From positions 14,562,284 through 14,626,283 of the forward strand of contig OZ024808.1 of NCBI GenBank assembly GCA_964017045.1: a stretch of 64,000 nucleotides of DNA. Direction: 5' to 3'. Below are positions 54,300-64,000 of this stretch, in pieces. Under the pieces are notes generated by a model that saw nothing but the letters and a program-made list of their open reading frames with translations, had not been told where the DNA came from and searched no databases. The stretch comes from Omphiscola glabra (Eukaryota; Mollusca; Gastropoda; Lymnaeidae). The position numbers and the translations under genes were made by a program. Every line of letters starts with the position of its first letter. The stretch's first letter is position 1.

Positions 54300-56959
54300 A
54301 AAGGCCCCCATGTACTCCTGGTGATCCGTTGACCCTTTTTTAAAAACCGCTACTGCGTAAACTAAATGGAACATTGGTTTCATATCCCCACCACCGCCAA
54401 GTTTGTTACGTCACGTAAAAAGTAGTTAAATAGCCCTCCCCTACAATGTCTTTAGTGGTGTGAGAGAGGTAGAAGGTGGGTATGGTATGGTGGAAGGCGC
54501 GGATGTTATGGTGGAAGGTGGGTAAGGTTTAGTGGAAGGTGGGAAGGTTGCAGTAAAGTAGTAGCGAGTAAGCTGAAGTGGACGGTGAGCAATGTGTGGT
54601 GGAAGGTGTAGAGAGAGTTGCAGAAATATCATACCTTATCATATGACACATGACCATGACAAACGTGGGACAGGTGGGTGACACAGATTGATAACGGGAG
54701 TGAAAGAGAGACAGCGGGAGAGAGAGAGAGACAGCGAGAGAGAGAGAGAAGTGTTCTTATCACTGTAGTCAGATAGGGAACACATTAAAACATTCAAAGT
54801 TACAATAAGGACATTTTAACTTTCAAATAAGGAATCATTTAAACCATTTGTCTTTATTTTTGTGTTTTTATTGGTGGGGAAAAAATGGGGGAGGGGAGAG
54901 CAGCATACAGGCAGACATCATTTATTGTTAGACTTTTTTTATTCATAAGAATAGTTAAGTCTTTCTAGATCTAAAGAATTATAAATTATTAGTATTAAAA
55001 AAAAAAACATCTAGCATAAAGGCCATATAAATCTATGAATGACTGTGTAGCCAAAAATGATGTTTTATATACACTGAGTCTGACATTAATGACAACTGCA
55101 TTTTGATTGGCATTGTCTTGTCATTGTGTCAGCTTTGTGTCTTCTTCTTCTATATATCATGGTCAATTAAGATCAATGTATTGACCATTCTGGCTCATAT
55201 GTTTCACTACTATTAAAGAGGATAGATATTTCATGACAATGGTCTCACACCAAATCAAATATTAACTGGTAGCAACTTATGCAAAGCGAGAGAAAATTCA
55301 TTATGTATATATAATATTATTATATATGTATCTTTCTAATGTACCATTTTGTCCAGTTAAAATAAATTAGACCAAACCAAAAGTATAAGTATAATTATAA
55401 TGAATGAAAATCATCATGTAATCATGTCCCAACCATCTAGTTGTAGACAGGCCCTCATTTACATAAAATTATGATAAAATAAAGTTAATAGTTATTATAG
55501 AGTTAATAGTTATAAAGTTAATAAATAAAGTCATTGAAAATTAAGTTATTTCTTAGTGTTTTAAATGTTAAGACACACCACAACTGACAAGACGCATAGA
55601 CATTGCTACACACTACTCCTACTAAACAGCTGTGTAAGTGACGGTCATTTGGTGACCATTCAAATAGCGTGGCACACATCCTGCGCTGTGTGATAATGTG
55701 AAACAAGGCCTCGGGGAACCTAGCACGTTCATTGTTATTATGGCGAAGCGTTTTAGCCACGGCTTCTTCCTCGCTTGCCTCCCTTTTCATTCATTCGTTC
55801 AAAAACATAACACACCTGTCTAACACCTACCTTTTAAATGCTGATCACGGCCACAAAACTGCCTCAAAAATATATCACTGCAAACTTTAATAATTCCTCT
55901 TAAGAAACATACATAAAGTTACAACACTTGAAGATGAAAAAGTTATAAAAGTCGGTTAAAAACATTGTCAACAAACATTGCGCACACAAAGACTTGCGTT
56001 ATTTAGCAGTCGGGAATCCCCTTCCGGTTCAAGTTGAACGGACCGCCACACAGTGACGTCACACGAGTAAAGGCACCTTTAGTTGAGCTGGAAGTGGAAG
56101 GGAGGGATGGGTTAACGGCTGGGGGGGGGGGGGAATTGGTTTCAAATTTAAACTTTACTCTGACTTGTCCAGTTACTCTGGTTTTGTTTGTTGTAGAGCC
56201 AGCGAAACTTTCTAGGAGGAAAACTGGGGCGAAAATAATTTCTGTTTAAATATATTTGTGTAAACTACTTTTATCACATGTTTAGACTACTAAACTCTAG
56301 TTATTAAATATATTTACATCTCACATGTTTTACATACTTTTGTTATTCACTTTGTGGATTAAATAATGCAAAATTATATCTTTGTTAGGGAGCGGTTTAT
56401 TTGCATCAGTATTACTATTAGGCTTACATAATATTAAAACAAAAAGCGCTTTTGGTGCTGTTTTTTTCCCTCAAAATTACGCACAGCTTAGGGGCGTTGC
56501 GTTAAAACTAAGACCTGTTATTTTCAAAAAATATAATTATTTTAAAAAAATAAAAAATATCAAAATTATTTATTAGATGCATTTAACATTATCGGCGTTT
56601 GGCATCAGACAATGTGTTTAGATAATAAATGCCTTCGAATATTCTATCATTGCCCAACGTTAATTGAATCAGTGATTTCTCTAAGCTCCAGCTACGCTCC
56701 GGGCTCTGCGAAAATTAAAAGGGGAAGGGGTGGCTGAGGGGTGCTATTTGTTTATAGAATTGTTTTTATTACTTATCTTAGTAACTTCTTCTTTCGCCTC
56801 TTCGTCCTCGAGGAACAGCAGCCGATCTTCATCGACGTCTGTGGTCCTTCCTAGGACCTAGACCCACTACAAGAGTCCTACGGGCATCACGATCCTGAGC
56901 CAATCTCTCCAGCTTTCCCCAAGTAACTAGGCATTAAAAATGCCTGTGCCAGGAACATA
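54300..56959. other. No confident gene; repeats and retroposon tail
   Basis: 54,460-54,620 holds diverged copies of 'gtggaaggtgggtatggt'. 54,715-54,750 is GA-rich. 55,138-55,208 is the inverted copy of the (GAA)n-tailed retroposon end seen at 48,885. A minus-strand ATG frame at 55,790-55,518 (90 codons, starting Met-Lys-Arg-Glu-Ala-Ser-Glu-Glu) looks protein-like in its first 60 residues but has no domain I know; I put it at 0.2. G13 at about 56,121. Confidence 0.5.
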
Positions 56960-57687
56960 GGGGTCGTCCATTAATTATGTCAACAACATAAAAGGGGGAA
57001 GGTTTGGAATACTTGACGATTGTTGACAAGGGGAGGGCAGGGTCGGATTTACAATGTCCAACAAAAATTTGAGCCCTTTTTTTGAAAAATAAAAAATATT
57101 GCTAAGTTTTTTTTTAATACACTACTCCCAATTTTGGGGCCCCTTATTTCGCGGGGCCCCTAGGCTTAGATTAGGACGAAGTTGACTTGTCTGTAATATC
57201 AGTTCTGCAAGATGAAAATGATAAATCAGCTACTATGCCCATTGTTACGATAGACCAACACCTGGCTACTCCCTGGGAAGATGATAGCAGCTAGAAACTA
57301 TACTATAATTGTCAGCCATGACAACAATCATATTTATACTTACACAAAAAATGATATTTAGTCTTTAACAACATTTTACTTGATTCTGCATTATAAAATT
57401 TAAGTGCAAAATCTTTTTAACGTGTTGATCAACAAGTTATAGATGCAATAAAATGTTGTTCTTACAATTTTATGTCATTAAAATAGATCAGCACAACCTA
57501 AAATGTATTTATACATTTATTTATATAATTCAAATATAGTTTTTTGGAGTGAGGGTTATAAAAATGTTGACATAATTACTGTGGGTGGGTGGGGGGGGTC
57601 ATTGAAAGTTTGACAGTTGTTGACAAAAAAAGGGAGGGGGGGGGTCAAAAAATACTTTAAAATTTTGACGTAATTAATGGACGCCCC
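56960..57687. mobile_element. DNA transposon remnant with long inverted ends
   Basis: The left end ggggtcgtccattaattatg plus tcaacaa and the right end, whose reverse complement is ggggcgtccattaattacgt, are clear inverted repeats. Subterminal words also mirror ('gttgacaaggggagg' left; 'gttgttgacaaaaaaaggga' right). The 728-bp copy has no transposase frame. A nested fragment near 57,040-57,175 ('cagggtcggatttacaatg' ... 'ggggcccctaggc') may be another small insertion. I could not settle the target duplication or superfamily. Confidence 0.65.
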
Positions 57688-57830
57688 GATAGCAGGTATA
57701 AGAGTATGACAACATAGCATGTAGAAGAGTTGAAGCAACATCGCTGGTAGAAGAGTGGGGCAACGTTGCTGGTAGAAGAGTGGGGCAGTATAGAAGAGTG
57801 GTGTTTCATAGCTGGTAGAAGAATTTGGCA
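57688..57830. repeat. ~27-bp tandem repeat
   Basis: Four to five diverged units of 'gctggtagaagagtggggca' plus acgtt, directly abutting the transposon remnant on its right side. Confidence 0.8.
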
Positions 57831-58076
57831 TGAATTAAATTTGAAAAATCAATAAAATGCAAATGATATTATCATTCTATATTTCGAAGCAGTAAGAAAA
57901 TTTATCAGTTGCAAACTCTTTACAAAAATATCAAAATGCCTGAATTGAATGCTTTATATATTATTTTTAAAAAAATTAAAAATTTACGAAACCTCTGAAG
58001 ATATATAACATTTATATTATTTTCTTCACAACATCATTAGAAAATTAAATATGTTGTATGTTATATTATAGGGGTC
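57831..58076. other. No gene seen
   Basis: AT-rich unique sequence. Confidence 0.5.
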
Positions 58077-58256
58077 CAGTGGCGTATGAAGGGGGTGGGG
58101 TTGGTCGTCCCCGGTTTGCACTTTTTCTTTCTACAGATAGATTTGTGGCATTTCCGGCTAACTGCAGCTGTTTTCTTTTTGTTTTTTTCATGGAAAGAGT
58201 GGGGCTAAAAATAGTGGTCCACCCTGGGTTTGCACCAGCCCTAGCTACGCCACTGT
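58077..58256. mobile_element. hAT MITE, 'CAGTGGCGTA' family, copy 3
   Basis: Termini cagtggcgtatgaaggggg and ccctagctacgccactg are inverted repeats. Flanks taggggtc and ttgcggtc match at 6 of 8. The interior differs from copies at 41,172 and 45,914, so only the ends are shared, as expected of MITE families using one transposase. Length 180 bp. Confidence 0.65.
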
Positions 58257-60007
58257 TGCGGTCTTTTAAAATAGCGGCCAACCCTCTTAATGATTTGCTA
58301 CATTTAAAAGAGCGAACAAGTTATATGTTTGTCCAGAGGGTGTCACGACAGTGTCATATTAACCCATGACAAGGCTCCCTTAGGCTTCGAGCTGCTTTAG
58401 GGCCCCCTCAAAAATTGTGTAGGTTTGAATGTAACGCGGCGTCTATTTTTGTGGGCAAACACTGCTTAAATACAAATTTTGCCTTGACCTATTGGTACAT
58501 ACGACACCACTCTGCCGATTGGTAGAAGTGTCGGGTCATGCACGTTACACCAACGTGACGTGGCGGGGGATTCCCCCCCTTCCAGGTTGTTGCTGTTTTT
58601 ATTTATTTATTATTTTTTTAATTTACCATATTATTGAATTTAGTTGTCATAAATTTAGTTGACCTATGTATTAAGATTGAAAATATTTCCAGACTGATAA
58701 CTAATGTGATTTTTCTGACGAAAATATTATTTATTCATTGGCATATTTTACTAAAAAATTGATGTAACAGAACTGTCATTCGAATATTTGAAATTATTTT
58801 TAGCTCGATATTTTTGTTTATATGGTATAAGAAATTGTGTTTTTTTTCCCGTACATTTTACTTAGGGAGATTTAAAATACTTGTCTGTAAATTGTATTAT
58901 TTGAGACTGTAGCCCGCAGCTCAGACAGACTCGGTGGAACGTTACCTTAAGATCCACGTAATTATGGTCTCCACCTTCCTGCATATTCGCGTTCAATTTA
59001 GATTATTAATTATTATTAATGTACGCGTTTTTAACATTTATTTTGTAACAGTTTCTTAACACCATCTTCATCTTCACGTTGTGGCCTGCATTTCTGGAAT
59101 TCGTTTGTTTTTTTTTTTGTTGTTTTTTTTGTGTGTGTGCAGACTACAGTACTATAGTCCTAAGAAAAGTTATTGAAGATCGAAATCTCAATCCAGTTTT
59201 AATGACCTTTGCTATTATCCCTTTGGTGAGGATGAAATCTACCGCATATTTTTCAATTAAAATTTAACGATGTTGTAAATTGTCCACCCACTTCTTGATT
59301 ACATTAGGAATGCACCCGTATCATAAGCGTATCTACTTATTGTCCAATTGATAATCAAAACAATGGGCCCATGCACTGAACCTGGATGCAACTGTGGAGT
59401 TAAAACATGCTTGTAATAACTTTGTGTAACATAAGTCCACTTTAAAAAGAAATTTTTTTTCTTTCTCCAAAAAATTAATGCAAAAAAAAGTGAATGGTCG
59501 TAACAAGTAGATTTACACAGAGTGTTTTAAAGGAAATCCTCGTTCCTCACCAAAAATATGTTTCCAATATTTAAAAAAAAAAAATATTATTTATATTTTT
59601 GAATAACCTGTAGTTGTTGTTGTTGTTGTTTTAATCCCGTCTTTCTCGTCTCGTGTCATACTTACCTGCTCTCCCCCACTGTCCTCCTCTCCTGACATCC
59701 TAACCGGCATTAACATGTGCACATTCTTATTTTAAATTTTTCATGTGTTAATTAAATGCTATACCGTTTACATTACATCTAATGAAGCCTCACGCCCCCC
59801 TTTATTATTACTTTAAAACAGAAATAAACTTTTTTTGTGGACCGATTTGTTAAAAGTTTAAAAGCGCTTTTGTGTGTATGTATACTTAATTGACCTTTAA
59901 TGGTAATGAAACCTCAATTCTTGACGTTTTGCACAATATCATAAAATCTTGTAGGAAGTACGCTACGTTGTTATCCCCAAATGATACTAGGCACCACATT
60001 TAAGTAC
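58257..60007. other. No gene seen
   Basis: AT-rich unique sequence with T runs and a short (TTG)n at about 59,615-59,630. No exon is supported. Confidence 0.55.
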
Positions 60008-60195
60008 CAAAGGCGTAGCTAAGGGAGGCAGAGGGGGACATATGTCCCCTGGGTGCCAGACTCGTTAGGGGCGCCAAATGTGCTTTTATATATTTTATTG
60101 AGGAAAGCAATGGGTTTCAGAGTTGAAAAAAAGAACGGGAGGCTCTTTAAAATGAATCTTGTCCCTGGGCGCCAAACACTCTAGCTCCGCCTCTG
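60008..60195. mobile_element. hAT MITE, 'CAGWGGCGTAGC' family, copy 4
   Basis: Edges caaaggcgtagctaagg and ctagctccgcctctg are inverted repeats. The interior is clearly homologous to the copy at 41,172 (cagactcgttaggggcgcca; gagttgaaaaaaagaa; aaaatgaatcttgt). I see no 8-bp duplication, but caccacatttaag / caccacatttgag occurs just outside on both sides, which may reflect a local duplication. Confidence 0.75.
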
Positions 60196-60860
60196 CACCA
60201 GACACCACATTTGAGCGCCAGATATTGCCACAACCCCCCCCCCTCCCCGTCTCCCCCGGTCTGTCCCAAACACTGTCAAACACCGTTGAGTTTCTTCTCT
60301 TTCTGACACGACCTGAAATAAGACCCAGGACACCGTCGAAAAACCTGCAGACGGCAATAACAAAATTTGTCTTTCTAATCGTCTGGATCTTAATACTCAT
60401 TAACAGCGATAAGACGCCCCGTGGCAAATAATTCGCCCCATGATAAATGTCCGTTGCAAACCGGTTATGGTTAAGCGGAAGTTCAGAATGATAGAAGTTT
60501 GTCGGAAACCTCACTTAGTCTGTTTTTTTTAACATCCGTTTCGGCGCGACAAGAAATCAGTGTTGGTTGTTGGGCTCAAAAATCATAATCACCTAGGAAG
60601 GGTTTTTAAGGGTGTAGGGTTTGAGAAAAGGGTTGTGAGGTTGGGGGTTTGGGGTTTGAGAGTGGGGGTGTGAGGGTAGGGAAGTGTTAGGGGACACGGG
60701 TGCAAGAAGTGAAGATCAACACGTAAAAGTATCAACCTTTTCATAGAAAAAATTTCCGGACCAACCAAAGATCATCACAAAATAAGACTTTAAACAAAAT
60801 TGCTCGAAAATTTCAAAAAAGGTAATAATGGGGGAGACTGCAATCAGGTTAGCACAAAAG
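60196..60860. other. No gene seen
   Basis: Unique sequence with a G-rich imperfect repeat 'ggtttgagggtgggggt' at about 60,610-60,690. No exon is supported. Confidence 0.5.
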
Positions 60861-61043
60861 GAAATTAGTAAAACACAGTAAGGTTAAACCTGATCAAAGG
60901 AACGCAACAAAACAACGAACGTGTCGGCAGGAAGCCTTCATCAGCGAACAAACAGAAACACGAATAAAATTAAAAAATGTATCAAAAAATATATAATATA
61001 GCACTTAGCTCAGAAATAGTATCCAAGAGGGCAGCAAAAGATA
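60861..61043 (-). mobile_element. Dispersed repeat with one hammerhead-like core (copy 2)
   Basis: Homologous to 52,750-53,058 over its whole length, but with a single ~32-bp unit instead of five. On the minus strand ctgatgaaggcttcctgccg is followed by acac, so the GAAAC core base is substituted. The single unit here versus five at 52.8 kb shows the unit has been amplified there. Confidence 0.6.
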
Positions 61044-61946
61044 AGTGCCTCTCCCGGCCTCGGTGGGAGATGATGACCTGTGACCCGGGTCGTGAGTAGA
61101 GACAGATAACTCAAGCCACGGCCGAGAGAGAGAGAGAGAGAGAGAGGCAAAATTGCCAAGATAAGATTGATGACTCTTTTCACAGTGAGCACGAAGCTGA
61201 CTCCCAACAAGCAAGGCGCCGGTCAGTTGAGGTGATAACACGGTGAGTGTGTGTGTGTGTGTGTGTTAGGGGGGGGGTTAGTGTGTCAACTGCTCACGAT
61301 TGTTTCAAGGGCTCCTGTGTGGAAGGGGGGCGATGGGGGATGTTCATTTTAATGTATTGTTTTTTTCTTCAGGTGTTCTCACTTCGACTCATAAAAAGAG
61401 GTCCTCAAGTCATGATATTGGGCTTAAACTGGGTTTTTATTTTAGACTTCGTATGTGAAATCCGCCCTTTTTGTAGTCATAAAAGCAACGATACAAGAGT
61501 ACGGCCATACGATGCCGTCTCACTAAGCCACCACTATCCTTACCTCAGTACGCTGAAGCGCTAGCAATGCAACACTTTTGCAACGTCACGGACAGGCGGT
61601 AAAACTAAGATACAAGTTTACTGACAGTCACGTAGTCAAGGTGATTTTGGGGGGGGGGGTGGGGGGTGGGGAGAGAAATATTATGATGTGAACTGCAAAG
61701 GTTTTTTTTCGTGGGGGTTGGGGTGGATGTGGTGGTGTCACGAACGAATGCGGCACTGCATTACACTACTATAATCTTTACATTGGTCAGTGTCTAAGTA
61801 CCTTTGTTAAAATGTGCATGGCTGTTTCATTATTTAGTATGGCGGACACAATGTTTATTGAATTGGCGAATAAATAATATCGTTGAATATATTTGATATG
61901 GTTCGATAACTATTGGTAATTGGAAATATTTCTCTTTTTTGTGTGT

Positions 61947-61982
<36 letters not shown>

Positions 61983-62345
61983 AAACATTAAATAAATGTG
62001 AAAATCCACAACAAAACACTAAACAAACAAAAGATATTTATAGTTCGGGATAAGCCAAATTGTGCAGTTTGAAAGAATGATAAATACTATAATTAAAATA
62101 TAATACATGGCCTCGTGGTATTTACGGTAACACCAATTGTGTATACACAACTACAACAACATACGAGTATATATATATATATATATAACAACAACATTTT
62201 GTATGTGCTATGGGTATTTATGTAATATGTCTCACATATATAGATCATTGGTAGGTTATGAATGGTGTATTTTTTAAATACCCCACCCCACCTTTTTATT
62301 CTTTTAAATACAATTATATTTTGTTTCTGTTTGTTTAATCTAATG
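61044..62345. other. No gene seen; microsatellites
   Basis: (GA)n at about 61,124-61,146, (GT)n at about 61,241-61,264, G-rich run at 61,652-61,672, T30 at about 61,949 and (TA)n at 62,168-62,185. The 105-codon plus-strand frame at 61,247-61,564 has no domain, and I do not call it. Confidence 0.55.
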
Positions 62346-63744
62346 CAGGGGTCAAAAGGACGAGCGCGGGCCAGATAATCATTCTGTACAACACTTGCAA
62401 GCCAGAACGAAAGCTCTGGGGGGAAAAAATACGAAAAATTAAGTTTAGTATTTCATGTTAATCTTGGGTGAGTGGCGTGCAATCCAAAAAAGCAACGACA
62501 ACCAACATATTTATTTAATTTAAAAAGTTAGCAAAGAAGGTGACGATAGCAAAAAGATAGTTACACCAGATCTAGTGTGCGCATGTTCGAATCTCACCAA
62601 CTTAGCAGCAAAAAAGGTTAGTGAAATTTGTGTAACGGACGTTTGTCTTTACTGTATCCAATCAAAAGAATTGTTTTCAAATGTTCACCAATCCCTCTCG
62701 TTCCATGTGTTGACTTCACATTTATTTATTTTTTTTGAAAATGTTTGGGCTCAGACATTAGTTGTATGCATCGTGCAAACGTATGCCACCTCTTCCGTTA
62801 TCGGAAAGTCCCAATTGACGCCGCAAATAAACACGAGAAGTTGTGAGAGATCAGTAGACTCATCCAGTGCCAGAGAATACCACTGCAAGTTCCTAGCTTT
62901 CTTACGTATTCGTAGCACAAAGTTCTCTCCAAATTCTTCTGTTCTCCGCACAACTGAACTTGCCGATGGGCTGTTAGTTCCCACCACGGCGACTACGATA
63001 TTAATGTCCACTTAAGTTTCAATCACTCCCATTTCTTTCAACCATTTACAGTTTGTGGTAGTTATCAGAGTATAATATATTAGCGGGAATAGGCTTCATG
63101 GAAATTGATTCTTATTTTTTTTTTCAAAAAAGCTTTCCTAAACACAACAAATTCAAGTTACTTGATAGGTTTTTTAAAATGATGTTGCATCATTTCTTAA
63201 TTAATTCTTATTTTAATACATCTTGTTCTATGCTGATCTGACTTCGAGTTTGAACAATGTTAAATTTCACCAGTTACTTTATTTTTACCAGTGATAGACT
63301 GTGATAATGTGATCTGTACGTCCGATCAATATGAAATAATATCTATAGAAAGTACGTGTCTGTAAAACACGTGACCCCAGATTGTAATATAAACGTCGGT
63401 CATCTACTTTCATTAGTTAACTTTTTTTTGGCGCCATCTTAACTCGATCCCAGCAGGCACTGCGATGGGAGTAGTTATAGTATTTACTATTAAGATACCT
63501 TATTGTACGTTGTTTTTTTGTTGTTGTTGTAATAAACAAAAAAATTCTAGAAACAATAATTGAAAATTGAAAATGGTAAATTAAGGCGCCATGCAGCCAG
63601 CAGGTCTCCTAGTATTCTAAACATAATACTGAAATTTAAATTGTATCACAACGTCCCGTGTTCCTTCCGTTTCATCAAGCAAGCTCAAGTACCGTCGGCG
63701 GGCCGGATAAACTGGTCTCGCGGGCCGTAGTTTGGTGACCCCTG
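62346..63744 (-). mobile_element. 1.4-kb decayed hAT transposon with perfect TSD
   Basis: Ends caggggtcaaaaggacgag and tttggtgacccctg are hAT-type inverted repeats, with 'gcgggcc' words just inside both. A perfect 8-bp duplication atctaatg lies at 62,338-62,345 and 63,745-63,752. A transposase fragment is encoded on the minus strand (62,751-63,011), so the element reads right to left. It is too short and interrupted for an active transposase (usual length about 600 residues). Confidence 0.85.
62751..63011 (-). pseudogene. hAT (Charlie/ZBED5-like) transposase fragment
   Basis: About 86 codons remain open. Residues include Leu-Gln-Trp-Tyr-Ser-Leu-Ala-Leu-Asp-Glu-Ser-Thr-Asp, then Gln-Leu-Leu-Val-Phe-Ile, then Ile-Thr-Glu-Glu-Val. 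This is the SLALDESTD...QLL-FIRGV---F-ITEEL block of Charlie-type hAT transposases and their domesticated relatives (ZBED5, GTF2IRD2). The Asp in DESTD is one of the expected catalytic acidic residues. Three to four residues normally present after STD are missing, and upstream and downstream parts are frameshifted or lost. It is a pseudogene inside the 62,346-63,744 element. Confidence 0.75.
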
Positions 63745-64000
63745 ATCTAATGGATGACTTTTTTTTTCGATTGGACTTCATTATGAAACTGCAAACAGTT
63801 GTGTTCGAGGATAATCTTTACCATACAGTACTTCCCTTAAAACGTGTTTGACTTGTAGCATAGGGGCTTGTAAGACCAGGAGATGGGACGCTCACTCAAC
63901 AAGACAATGGTCAGCCAGTGTGAGCAATTTATCAGGTAGCCTCGACATCGCAATTCGCTCATCAGATGGTCAGATAACCTCAAGAGGGAAAACTCCAAAG
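63745..64000. other. No gene seen
   Basis: Begins with the right target duplication of the hAT element; otherwise unique sequence up to the window edge. Confidence 0.5.

Noticed and set aside
61247..61564. 105-codon plus-strand frame after a GT repeat
   Set aside because: Starts inside a microsatellite and G-run, no domain, no splice evidence.

Overview
The window looks like intergenic and intronic DNA from an animal genome with abundant repeats, most plausibly a gastropod mollusc. The reasons are spliceosomal introns, an AT-leaning background, dense minisatellites, CR1-like LINE tails, many hAT MITEs, and three short copies closely resembling SPIN, a hAT transposon known from tetrapods and from the pond snail Lymnaea stagnalis. 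The organism call is an inference. No bacterial or viral gene organisation is present. Most open frames are products of tandem repeats or chance.

One convincing protein-coding locus is present, on the minus strand at 25,248-27,577. It has two exons with matching splice phases and encodes at least 603 residues of an acidic, proline- and glutamine-rich, probably disordered protein that I do not recognise. Its remaining exons lie outside what I can identify. A second possible piece is a terminal exon at 43,963-44,146 (minus).

Mobile elements dominate the rest. Three terminal-inverted-repeat foldback elements (10,370-10,583; 22,231-22,524; 34,383-36,892) each have a 9-bp target duplication and arms built from short tandem units, which suggests Mutator-like foldbacks. 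hAT-type elements with 8-bp duplications include SPIN-like copies at 5,087, 35,391 and 51,343, a 1.4-kb copy with a transposase remnant at 62,346-63,744, and several small MITE families. A PIF/Harbinger-like pair lies at 28,270-28,619. A MITE at 23,382-23,706 carries a decayed SAP-like exon. A retroposed RNA whose 5' end is U2 snRNA lies at 41,781-41,992 and has a poly(A)-like tail and a 12-bp target duplication. Two copies of a repeat near 52.8 and 60.9 kb carry hammerhead-ribozyme-like cores on the minus strand. LINE relics lie at 16.6 and 31.5 kb.

Tandem arrays fill the remainder. The largest is a 4.3-kb, 24-bp-unit minisatellite at 10,613-14,893 with higher-order duplications. Others lie at 1.9, 4.3, 7.9, 8.2, 17.9, 19.8, 21.1, 32.0, 32.8, 43.7, 47.8 and 49.7 kb. 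Long G or C homopolymers recur throughout. Intervals listed as 'no gene seen' hold nothing further that I could support.
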